Positions 12,853-21,477 of a DNA stretch of 21,477 bases are shown here, piece after piece (positions within the stretch are counted from its first letter, which is position 1; the number at the start of each line of letters is the position of its first letter). Both the position numbers and the translations under genes were made by a program. Origin of the DNA: Streptomyces sp. NRRL F-4489 (lineage in GTDB: Bacteria; Actinomycetota; Actinomycetes; Streptomycetales; Streptomycetaceae); contig NZ_LLZI01000295.1 in assembly GCF_001509485.1 (NCBI RefSeq), positions 1-21,477 on the forward strand, in the 5' to 3' direction. The notes beneath the pieces are model-generated. The model was not told the origin of the DNA. It ran no database searches and saw nothing but the letters and a program-made list of their open reading frames with translations.

Positions 12853-14127
12853 CTAACGCAGCGCGCTGCCCGCGCGCCAGGCCGCCCACGGCATGTTCCA
12901 GCCGCCCAGGCCGTTGTCGGGGGCGACCGTGCGGTCGGGGGAGTTCCGGACCTCGACGGTGTCGCCGACGATGGAGTTCCGGTAGAGCCAGCCGGCCGGG
13001 GTGTCCGGGCCGCCGCCCCGGATGTCCTTCAGGCCCACGCAGCCGTGGCTGGTGTTGAGCCCGCCGAAGACCTGCGGCGGCGCCCAGTAGTTGCCGTGCA
13101 GGAACGTCCCGGAGCGGGTCAGCCGCATGGCGTGCGGGACGTCGGGGATGTCGTACTCGGTGCCGAAGCCGACGGTGTCCCCGTCCATCCGGGTCACCGC
13201 GTGCCGCTCCAGGATCACCATCGTCCCGTTGTAGGTGGGGTTCTCGGCGTTGCCCGCGGTGACCGGCAGGGTGGCCACGACGCGGCCGGCCCGGCGGACG
13301 GTGAGCGTGTGGCGGGCCGCGTCCACGGTGCTGACCTGGTCGCGGGCGACCTGGTAGTGGAGCGTCTTGTGCTGGACCCCGTAGGCGCCCGGCCCGGTGC
13401 GCACCTCGCGCAGCCGCAGCTGGACGGTGATCCGGGTGCCCGGCCGCCAGCGGAAGCGGGGCCGGAAGTCCAGCCGGCGGTGGCCGAACCAGTGCGGCGC
13501 GATCTCCACGGCGGGCCGGGCGCTGACGGTGACCGCGCGCTCGACGGCGGCGCGGTCGGCGACCGCCCGGTTGAAGACCAGCGAGAAGATCAGGCCGGTG
13601 CCCACCGTGGTGCCGCTCTCCGGGGAGTAGTAGCCGACGACGCGGTGCGGGGGCGTGAAGGTGCTGAAGGTGGTGTGCCGGGCGGTGCGGCGGCCGGCGC
13701 CGTCCAGGGCGACCGCGTCCACGGTGTAGCGGGAGGCGAGTTCGAGGGAGTCGGTGACCGGGCGCCAGATCGTCCCGTCGCGGGAGATCCGGCCGGCGAC
13801 CGGCTGCCGGCCGGTGCCGCCGGTGCGGATGACCTCCACCCGCTCCAGCCGGCCGTCCGGGACCCGCACCTCCAGCCGCCCGTTGGCCCGTACGCCGCGC
13901 GCGCCGTCGCCCGGGAGGATCCGGATCGCCTCCTCCGGGGCGGGCGGCGGGCCGCCGAGGAAGAGGTCCGGCTCGGCGCAGCCGGCCAGCGCGGCGGCGC
14001 CGACCAGGGCGGCCAGCAGCACGCCGGCGGTGCGGCTGCGGCGGTGCGGGCGGGGCGCCGCCGGTGCGCGGTCCGCGGCGCGGCGGCCGGTGTCGTCCCC
14101 TGCTCGGTGGTCCTGATGGCCGGTCAT
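12853..14127 (-). CDS. Lipoprotein L,D-transpeptidase with Ig-like domains (paralogue B)
   Basis: A 424-aa L,D-transpeptidase with the same plan as its downstream neighbour: signal peptide with lipobox ALAGC (Cys50), Ig-like domains (about 65-262), YkuD domain, and a C-terminal tail with WAAWRAG. Catalytic residues are His344 (FLHGNYW), His361 and Cys363 in SHGCVGL. Shared stretches such as RYTVDAVA, SARPAV/TARPAV, QVSTVDA, YNGTMVI and DVPHAMRL show tandem duplication. The start is taken as ATG 14127. There is no ribosome binding site, but CAGAAT lies 7 bases upstream, so the message may be leaderless; ATG 14187 would add 20 residues. Divergent from glgX. Role: 3-3 crosslinking of peptidoglycan outside the membrane. 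The enzyme class is secure; specialisation relative to paralogue A is unknown. Confidence 0.92.
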   Translation of the reverse strand: MTGHQDHRAGDDTGRRAADRAPAAPRPHRRSRTAGVLLAALVGAAALAGCAEPDLFLGGPPPAPEEAIRILPGDGARGVRANGRLEVRVPDGRLERVEVIRTGGTGRQPVAGRISRDGTIWRPVTDSLELASRYTVDAVALDGAGRRTARHTTFSTFTPPHRVVGYYSPESGTTVGTGLIFSLVFNRAVADRAAVERAVTVSARPAVEIAPHWFGHRRLDFRPRFRWRPGTRITVQLRLREVRTGPGAYGVQHKTLHYQVARDQVSTVDAARHTLTVRRAGRVVATLPVTAGNAENPTYNGTMVILERHAVTRMDGDTVGFGTEYDIPDVPHAMRLTRSGTFLHGNYWAPPQVFGGLNTSHGCVGLKDIRGGGPDTPAGWLYRNSIVGDTVEVRNSPDRTVAPDNGLGGWNMPWAAWRAGSALR

Positions 14128-14430
14128 ACGCCGGATTCTGACGGATGATCCGCGACTTGGGCGGTATGCCGCGAATCGGGATGTCATGGACGCGTCCCGC
14201 CCGGAAGCCGCGCGCCCCGGGTGGCGGGCGCGTGACGGCGCGGCCCGGCTGGGGGAAAGCGTGAGGCAACGCCCGGTTGCGGGCAGAACAACGGTGCACC
14301 CTCGTGCACCGCACCACGGGCGGCGGCCTCGCGCCCGGCCCGGACGCACCTCCCGGCCCCACCCCGGGAGCGTCCCGGCCGGGCGCGCGGCCGCCGCCCG
14401 ACCGAGCCCCGAGCCGCAGGAGGCCGGCAC
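14128..14430. other. Divergent promoter region, L,D-transpeptidase B and glgX
   Basis: A 303-bp divergent gap. On the L,D-transpeptidase side a CAGAAT hexamer lies 7 bp from its ATG. In the middle are an inverted pair GCAAC/GTTGC (14266-14280) and a perfect hyphenated palindrome (14292-14311, separate entry). The glgX-proximal 110 bp are extremely GC-rich leader with a good ribosome binding site, AGGAGG, ending 7 bases before the GTG start. No gene is apparent. Confidence 0.5.
14292..14311. promoter_or_regulatory. Hyphenated palindrome upstream of glgX
   Basis: CGGTGCAC-CCTC-GTGCACCG is a perfect 8-bp inverted repeat with a 4-bp centre, 119 bp before the glgX start. It could be a repressor operator or an RNA hairpin in a long leader; the regulator is not identifiable from the window. 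Confidence 0.5.
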
Positions 14431-16746
<2,316 letters not shown>

Positions 16747-16749
16747 TCC

Positions 16750-16769
16750 CGGGGCCCGCCCGGGCCCCG
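16750..16769 (+). terminator. Candidate terminator after glgX
   Basis: CGGGGCCCG and CGGGCCCCG form a perfect 9-bp inverted repeat with a 2-base centre (effective loop a little larger), 3 bp after the glgX stop. There is no T-run, typical of many streptomycete terminators. Confidence 0.55.
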
Positions 16770-16839
16770 TCCGCCGAGCCCGTCCGGACCGCCCCGTACC
16801 CGGCCCGCCGTCCGGTTTCCGGACGTGGATTTCGCCCAA

Positions 16840-16911
16840 CGGACGTTTTCCGGCCAATTAGTTGAACGGCACCTGACAACCACTCGCCAGTGGTGGCACT
16901 CTTCCCGGCAT
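16840..16911 (+). promoter_or_regulatory. Promoter module of protease gene 1
   Basis: Elements conserved with the module at 19549-19621: CGGACG (16840), GGCCAA (16852-16857), CCTGACA (16872-16878) and TGGCAnTnTTCCCG (from 16894). CTGACA resembles a -35 hexamer, and CACTCT 18 bases later could be the -10. That would give a 5' leader of about 175 nt. The upstream CGGACG/GGCCAA block, 15 bp before the -35, is a candidate activator site. Confidence 0.6.
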
Positions 16912-17085
16912 CCGCCACCCGGACCCCCACAGCACCGCTCCGGACGGCAGTGCCACCGTCACCACCCGCACCACTTCCCCCCACACGCTCCACCAGTTCT
17001 GCCTCGCTCTGCCCGGACGGCCCTCCGCCGCCCCGGTCCCCCTCGGCCGCTCCCCTCGTACCGCGGCCCCGCAGAAGGAGTCAGT

Positions 17086-19380
17086 GTGAGACGCACCCCC
17101 CATAGACCCGCCCCGCGCCGCGCCGCCGCAGCCGGCGCGCTGGTGGCGGCCACCGCCCTGCTGGCCGTCGGCGTCCAGGCCGGCACCGGTGCCGCGGCCG
17201 CCCCGCAGCGCCCCGCCGCCCCGCACGCGGCGCCCGCCCCCGGGGCGCTGCCCGCCAAGCTCACCCCGTCCCAGCGGGCCGAGCTGATCCGCACGGCGAG
17301 CGCCACCACCGCCGAGACGGCCCGCCGGCTGCACCTCGGCGCCCAGGAGAAGCTGGTCGTCAAGGACGTCGAGAAGGACGCCGACGGCACCACCCACACC
17401 CGCTACGAGCGGACCTACCAGGGGCTGCCGGTGCTCGGCGGCGACCTCGTGGTGCACTCCGCCGGGAACGGCGCCGTCAAGAGCACCACCAAGGCCGTCA
17501 AGGCCGCCATCGCGGTGCCCTCCACCACCGCCAAGGTCGCCCCGGCCACCGCCCAGGCCAAGGCGCTGTCCTCGGCCAAGACCCTCGGCTCCACGAAGAC
17601 CGCGCCCGACCGCGCCCCGCGCAAGGTCGTCTGGGCCGCCGACGGCACCCCGCGGCTGGCCTGGGAGACGGTGGTCGGCGGCCTCCAGGACGACGGCACG
17701 CCCAACCAGCTGCACGTCATCACCGACGCCACCACCGGCGAGAAGATATTCCAGTACCAGGGCATCGAGAACGGCATCGGCAACAGCGAGTACAGCGGCA
17801 AGGTCACCATCGGGACCTCCGGCTCGGCGCCGAACTTCACGATGACCGACGCCACCCGCGGCAACCACAAGACCTACAACCTCAACCACGGCTCGTCCGG
17901 CACCGGTTCGCTCTTCACCGACGCCGACGACACCTGGGGCGACGGGACTCCCGGCAACGCGCAGACCGCCGCCGTGGACGCCGCCTACGGCGCCCAGGAG
18001 ACCTGGGACTACTACAAGAACGTGCACGGCCGCAGCGGTATCCGCGGTGACGGCGTCGGCGCGTACTCCCGGGTCCACTACGGCAACAGCTACGTCAACG
18101 CCTTCTGGGACGACGGCTGCTTCTGCATGACCTACGGCGACGGCCAGAACAACCAGGCCCCGCTGACCGCGCTGGACGTGGCCGGCCACGAGATGTCGCA
18201 CGGTGTCACCGCGGCCACCGCCAACCTCACCTACAGCGGCGAGTCCGGCGGTCTGAACGAGGCCACCTCGGACATCTTCGGCACCGCGGTGGAGTTCTAC
18301 GCCAACAACCCCGCCGACCCCGGTGACTACCTCATCGGCGAGAAGATCGACATCAACGGCGACGGCACCCCGCTGCGCTACATGGACAAGCCCTCCAAGG
18401 ACGGCGCCTCGGCCGACTACTGGTCCAGCTCGGTCGGCAACAAGGACGTCCACTACTCCTCCGGCGTCGCCAACCACTTCTTCTACCTGCTGTCCGAGGG
18501 CAGCGGCCCGAAGGACATCGGCGGCGTCCACTACGACAGCCCGACCTACGACAACCTGCCGGTGCCGGGCATCGGCCGGGCCAACGCCGAGAAGGTGTGG
18601 TTCAAGGCGCTCAGCCAGTACATGAGCGCCAACACCAACTACGCCGGCGCCCGCACCGCCACCCTCCAGGCGGCCGCGGACCTCTTCGGCCAGGGCAGCG
18701 CCTCGTACAACACGGTCGCCAACACCTGGGCGGCGGTCAACGTCGGCTCCCGCGTCCCGGACGGCGGCGGGGTCACCGTCACCAACCCGGGCAACCAGAC
18801 CTCCACCGTCGGCCAGGCGGCCAGCCTGCAGATCAAGGCCAGCAGCGGCACCGCGGGCGCGCTGTCGTACGCGGCGAGCGGACTGCCCGCCGGGCTGTCC
18901 GTCAACGCCTCCACCGGTCTGATCTCCGGTACGCCGACCACCGCCGGCACCAGCTCGGTCACCGTGACGGTCACCGATTCGGCCAAGAAGACCGGCACCG
19001 CGTCGTTCACCTGGACGGTCAACCCGGCCGGCGGCGGCAACGTCTACGAGAACAACACCAAGGTGGCCATCCCGGACGCCGGGTCGGCCGTCACCTCCCC
19101 GATCACCGTCAGCCGCAGCGGCAACGCCCCCAGCGGTCTGAAGGTCACCGTGGACATCACCCACTCCTACCGCGGCGACCTGGTCGTCGACCTGGTGGCC
19201 CCGGACGGGACCGCCTACCGGCTGAAGAACTCCAGCGCCTGGGACTCGGCGGCCGACGTGAAGGCGACGTACACCGTCAACGCCTCGGCGAAGGCGGCCA
19301 GCGGCACCTGGAAGCTGCGCGTCCAGGACGTCTACGCGGGCGACTCCGGCACCCTGAACGGCTGGAAGCTGACGTTCTGA
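17086..19380 (+). CDS. Secreted M4 neutral metalloprotease with PIG and P domains
   Basis: A 764-aa thermolysin-type pre-pro-protease. Layout: signal peptide (about 1-38), FTP/PepSY-type propeptide (about 55-225, with LGAQEKLVVKDV and the Arg/Tyr-rich TRYERTYQGLPVLGGDLVVH), M4 catalytic domain (about 235-555), a putative Ig-like He_PIG domain (about 562-646, with GLPAGLSVNASTGLISGTP) and a C-terminal P/proprotein domain (about 652-764, with HSYRGDLVVDLVAPDGT). Zinc and catalytic residues: HEMSH (His368, Glu369, His372), Glu392 in GGLNEATSD, and His456 in DVHYSSG. Start GTG at 17086 has AAGGAG 5 bases upstream. Paralogous to the next gene, which lacks both C-terminal domains. Extracellular protein degradation is the expected role. 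Confidence 0.95.
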   Translation: MRRTPHRPAPRRAAAAGALVAATALLAVGVQAGTGAAAAPQRPAAPHAAPAPGALPAKLTPSQRAELIRTASATTAETARRLHLGAQEKLVVKDVEKDADGTTHTRYERTYQGLPVLGGDLVVHSAGNGAVKSTTKAVKAAIAVPSTTAKVAPATAQAKALSSAKTLGSTKTAPDRAPRKVVWAADGTPRLAWETVVGGLQDDGTPNQLHVITDATTGEKIFQYQGIENGIGNSEYSGKVTIGTSGSAPNFTMTDATRGNHKTYNLNHGSSGTGSLFTDADDTWGDGTPGNAQTAAVDAAYGAQETWDYYKNVHGRSGIRGDGVGAYSRVHYGNSYVNAFWDDGCFCMTYGDGQNNQAPLTALDVAGHEMSHGVTAATANLTYSGESGGLNEATSDIFGTAVEFYANNPADPGDYLIGEKIDINGDGTPLRYMDKPSKDGASADYWSSSVGNKDVHYSSGVANHFFYLLSEGSGPKDIGGVHYDSPTYDNLPVPGIGRANAEKVWFKALSQYMSANTNYAGARTATLQAAADLFGQGSASYNTVANTWAAVNVGSRVPDGGGVTVTNPGNQTSTVGQAASLQIKASSGTAGALSYAASGLPAGLSVNASTGLISGTPTTAGTSSVTVTVTDSAKKTGTASFTWTVNPAGGGNVYENNTKVAIPDAGSAVTSPITVSRSGNAPSGLKVTVDITHSYRGDLVVDLVAPDGTAYRLKNSSAWDSAADVKATYTVNASAKAASGTWKLRVQDVYAGDSGTLNGWKLTF

Positions 19381-19398
19381 CGGGAACCGGCAACCCGC

Positions 19399-19418
19399 GT
19401 GTCACCCTGATGTGACAC
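19399..19418. promoter_or_regulatory. Inverted repeat just past protease 1
   Basis: GTGTCAC-CCTGAT-GTGACAC, perfect 7-bp arms with a 6-base centre, 19 bp after the stop codon. It may stabilise the 3' end of the mRNA or be a first terminator; its TGTCAC/GTGACA arms also look like a protein-binding dyad. Role unresolved. Confidence 0.45.
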
Positions 19419-19476
19419 CGCGCGTCCGATACCGGACATCCCGCACGGAACACCACAACTGAACACCGGCATCGCC

Positions 19477-19520
19477 GAGTTGGGCGCCGCTCCCTGATCC
19501 CCGGGGGCGGCGCCCGACTC
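19477..19520 (+). terminator. Strong hairpin terminator after protease 1
   Basis: Arms at 19477-19490 and 19507-19520 pair over 14 bp (GAGTTGGGCGCCGC with GCGGCGCCCGACTC, one G-U), with a 16-base loop that itself contains CCCCGGGG. No strong T-run follows. The stem length and position between two promoter-bearing genes support termination. Confidence 0.72.
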
Positions 19521-19548
19521 CGTTATCCGGACGTCGTGCACCTCTGTA

Positions 19549-19621
19549 CGGACGATTTTCGGCCAACCTCCGAACAGACTCCTGACATGCACGCGTTCGA
19601 CTGGCAGTGTTCCCGTCGCAT
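19549..19621 (+). promoter_or_regulatory. Promoter module of protease gene 2
   Basis: CGGACG (19549), GGCCAA (19561-19566), CCTGACA (19581-19587) and TGGCAGTGTTCCCG (from 19602) reproduce the arrangement before protease 1. Spacings of 12 and 32 bases are identical and the last differs by one. CTGACA with CAGTGT 17 bases later is a plausible -35/-10 pair. It predicts a leader of about 60 nt. Conservation across otherwise diverged upstream DNA suggests shared regulation. Confidence 0.62.
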
Positions 19622-19676
19622 GTCACACCCGCATCGCTTTGCACCCCCACCACTTGGCAAAGTTGAAGGAGCACGC

Positions 19677-21314
19677 GTGACCCCCCACATATCCCGCAAG
19701 ACCCGTGTGACCGCGACCGCGGTCGCCGCGGCGGCCCTCCTCGTCGCCGGCCTCACCGCGGCCGGCACCGCCGGCGCCTCCCCCGCCCCGGCCGCCGCCC
19801 CCCACGGCGGCGCGCCCCTCGCGCTGAGCACCTCGCACCGCGCCGAGCTCCTGCACGACGCGAGCGCCGCCGCCGCGCACACCGCCCGCGTGCTGGGCCT
19901 GGGCGCCCAGGAGAAGCTGGTCGTCAAGGACGTCGTCAAGGACGCCGACGGCACCGTGCACACCCGCTACGACCGCACCTACGCCGGCCTGCCGGTGCTC
20001 GGCGGCGACCTGGTCGTGCACACCGCCAAGGGCGGCGCCGTCAAGGGCGTCACCAAGGCCGCCAAGGCCGCCGTGAAGGTCGCCTCCACCACCGCGAAGA
20101 TCGCCCCGAAGGCCGCCGCGCTGGCCGCCGAGTCCACGGCGACGAAGTCCCTCGGCGCCAAGAAGGCCGACGCCTCCGCGCCCCGCAAGGTGATCTGGGC
20201 CGCCAAGGGCACCCCGGTGCTGGCCTACGAGACCGTGGTCGGCGGCGTCCAGAAGGACGGCACGCCCAACCAGCTGCACGTCATCACCGACGCCAACACC
20301 GGCAAGAAGCTCTTCCAGTACCAGGGCATCGAGACCGGCGTCGGCAACAGCGAGTACAGCGGCAAGGTCGACCTGACCACCAAGAAGGGCGGCAGCGGCT
20401 ACGAGCTGACCGACGACTCGCGCGGCGGCCACGGCACGTTCGACCTGGGCGGCAGCGAGAGCGGCGACGGCAAGCTCTTCACCAACTCCACGGACACCTG
20501 GGGCGACGGCAAGCCGAGCAACCCCCAGACCGCCGCCGTGGACGCCGCCTACGGCGCCCAGGAGACCTGGGACTACTACAAGAACGTGCACGGCCGCAGC
20601 GGCATCAAGGGCGACGGCAAGGGCGCCACCTCCCGCGTCCACTACGGCCAGAACTACGTCAACGCGTTCTGGGACGACAGCTGCTTCTGCATGACGTACG
20701 GCGACGGCGAGGGCAACAAGAAGCCGCTGACCGCCATCGACGTGGCCGGCCACGAGATGTCGCACGGTGTCACCTCGGCCACCGCCGGCCTGGAGTACAG
20801 CGGCGAGTCCGGCGGTCTGAACGAGGCGACCTCGGACATCTTCGGCACGGCCGTGGAGTTCTACGCCAACAACCCCGCCGACCCGGGCGACTACCTCATC
20901 GGCGAGAAGATCGACATCGCCGGCGACGGCAAGCCGCTGCGCTACATGGACAAGCCCTCCAAGGACGGCCAGTCCCTGGACAACTGGAGCGCGGACGCCG
21001 GGAACGTCGACGTCCACTACTCCTCCGGCATCGCCAACCACTTCTTCTACCTGCTGTCCGAGGGCAGCGGCCCGAAGGACATCGGCGGCGTCCACTACGA
21101 CAGCCCGACCGCGGACGGCTCCAAGATCACCGGCATCGGCCGGGAGAAGGCCGAGAAGATCTGGTTCAAGGCGCTGACCACGTACATGACCTCGACCACC
21201 GACTACAAGGCGGCGCGTGAGGCGACCGTCAAGGCGGCCACCGACCTGTACGGCGCGGGCAGCGCCGAGGTCAAGGGCGTCGAGTCGGCCTGGTCCGGCG
21301 TGAACGTCAAGTAA
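19677..21314 (+). CDS. Secreted M4 neutral metalloprotease (short form)
   Basis: A 545-aa thermolysin-family pre-pro-enzyme: signal peptide (about 1-34, RKTRVTATAVAAAALLVAGL then ASPAPA), FTP/PepSY-type propeptide (about 50-218) and M4 catalytic domain (about 225-545). Zinc and catalytic residues: HEMSH (His359, Glu360, His363), Glu383 in GGLNEATSD and His447 in DVHYSSG. It ends right after the catalytic domain (SGVNVK), without the PIG and P domains of its upstream paralogue. Long blocks around the active site are identical between the two, while the propeptide and the linker near 232-270 differ. The propeptide has Lys/Ala-rich runs. Start GTG at 19677 has AAGGAG 5 bases upstream. Extracellular neutral protease; natural substrates unknown. 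Confidence 0.95.
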   Translation: MTPHISRKTRVTATAVAAAALLVAGLTAAGTAGASPAPAAAPHGGAPLALSTSHRAELLHDASAAAAHTARVLGLGAQEKLVVKDVVKDADGTVHTRYDRTYAGLPVLGGDLVVHTAKGGAVKGVTKAAKAAVKVASTTAKIAPKAAALAAESTATKSLGAKKADASAPRKVIWAAKGTPVLAYETVVGGVQKDGTPNQLHVITDANTGKKLFQYQGIETGVGNSEYSGKVDLTTKKGGSGYELTDDSRGGHGTFDLGGSESGDGKLFTNSTDTWGDGKPSNPQTAAVDAAYGAQETWDYYKNVHGRSGIKGDGKGATSRVHYGQNYVNAFWDDSCFCMTYGDGEGNKKPLTAIDVAGHEMSHGVTSATAGLEYSGESGGLNEATSDIFGTAVEFYANNPADPGDYLIGEKIDIAGDGKPLRYMDKPSKDGQSLDNWSADAGNVDVHYSSGIANHFFYLLSEGSGPKDIGGVHYDSPTADGSKITGIGREKAEKIWFKALTTYMTSTTDYKAAREATVKAATDLYGAGSAEVKGVESAWSGVNVK

Positions 21315-21348
21315 CGCACCGCGGCGGCCCGTTGGCCGCACCGCACAC

Positions 21349-21393
21349 CGGCGTGGCCGGGGAGGCGCTCCCCCCGGCCACGCCGCTCTTTTT
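21349..21393 (+). terminator. Intrinsic terminator after protease 2
   Basis: A perfect 14-bp stem (CGGCGTGGCCGGGG at 21349-21362 with CCCCGGCCACGCCG at 21372-21385) closes a 9-base loop and is followed by CTCTTTTT. This is a textbook intrinsic terminator starting 34 bp past the stop codon. The remaining 84 bases of the window are GC-rich with no feature I can support. Confidence 0.93.
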
Positions 21394-21477
21394 CGGCCAG
21401 GGCCGCCGCGCCCGGCGCTCCCCGGCGCGCCGCACCCGCCCCACCGCCCCCGGCCGCCGCACCCACGGCCCCCGCGT

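Larger units (their letters stand above)
16747..17085. other. glgX-protease intergenic region and protease leader
   Basis: A 339-bp gap with no supported gene. It begins with a short GC-rich stem (likely glgX terminator), followed by a promoter module at 16840-16911 shared with the second protease gene, then a Pro/His/Arg-codon-like, C-rich leader of roughly 175 bases ending in AGAAGGAG before the GTG start. An open frame continues from 16825 but I read it as non-coding. Confidence 0.5.
19381..19676. other. Intergenic region between the two M4 protease genes
   Basis: A 296-bp spacer with no gene. In order: an inverted repeat at 19399-19418, a strong hairpin terminator at 19477-19520, the promoter module at 19549-19621 and a short leader with AAGGAG before the second protease. 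Each protease therefore appears to have its own transcription unit. Confidence 0.7.

Noticed and set aside
11428..14148. A 906-codon plus-strand open frame opposite the two L,D-transpeptidase genes
   Set aside because: It is the antisense shadow of two well-supported genes. Its Gly/Ala/Val/Asp/Arg repetitive composition matches no family, as is usual opposite high-GC genes.
16858..19164. A 768-codon minus-strand open frame opposite protease 1, and a similar one opposite protease 2
   Set aside because: Composition is Val/Gly/Asp/Ala-rich with no motif, and the two antisense frames resemble each other only because the proteases do.
21394..21477. Start or end of another gene at the right edge
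   Set aside because: The 84 bases after the terminator are Pro/Arg/Gly low-complexity in every frame with no motif or ribosome binding site, so I cannot support a gene.

Overview
This is a very GC-rich window whose protein set, GTG starts, RBS style and Ala/Arg/Gly/Pro-rich proteins point to a Streptomyces or close streptomycete chromosome. That assignment is inferred from gene content and composition; no rRNA or other marker is present. I count 17 protein genes, no tRNA or rRNA, no IS element or integrase, and no CRISPR array.

Layout. (1) 176-4296 is a cell-envelope lipid block. On the minus strand lie a DedA-family membrane protein and two PAP2 phosphatases whose genes overlap by 4 bp. Divergent from dedA, on the plus strand, lies a BlaI-type repressor gene overlapping by 4 bp an M56 (BlaR1-type) membrane metallopeptidase gene. 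Two 18-bp dyads lie in the divergent promoter. (2) 4762-6867, plus strand: a GH25 muramidase without a signal peptide, ammonia-dependent NAD synthetase (nadE), and a small Cys-containing protein of unknown function. (3) 6890-9226, minus strand: a secreted protein of unknown function, a membrane-anchored DsbA-like thiol oxidoreductase and CcdA, together an extracytoplasmic thiol-redox operon. (4) 9610-14127, minus strand: an HATPase (anti-sigma-kinase type) regulator, an enoyl-CoA hydratase, and two paralogous lipoprotein L,D-transpeptidases. (5) 14431-21314, plus strand: glycogen debranching enzyme glgX, then two paralogous secreted M4 (thermolysin-type) metalloproteases, each with its own terminator.

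The common theme is envelope biogenesis and secretion: undecaprenyl-pyrophosphate phosphatase candidates, a DedA protein of the family now linked to undecaprenyl-phosphate translocation, a BlaI/M56 sensor pair, a muramidase, 3-3 crosslinking L,D-transpeptidases, disulfide chemistry and exported proteases. Three tandem paralogue pairs (PAP2, L,D-transpeptidase, M4 protease) are a notable feature.

The most interesting observations are the BlaI/M56 pair that appears to control a DedA-PAP2-PAP2 lipid-carrier set rather than a beta-lactamase, and a promoter module conserved at nearly identical spacing in front of both protease genes. Others are a 43-bp tandem repeat running through the dedA stop codon and a perfect hyphenated palindrome upstream of glgX. 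Nothing in the window looks like a defence system, prophage or biosynthetic cluster. All assignments are from reading the sequence; no database search was run.
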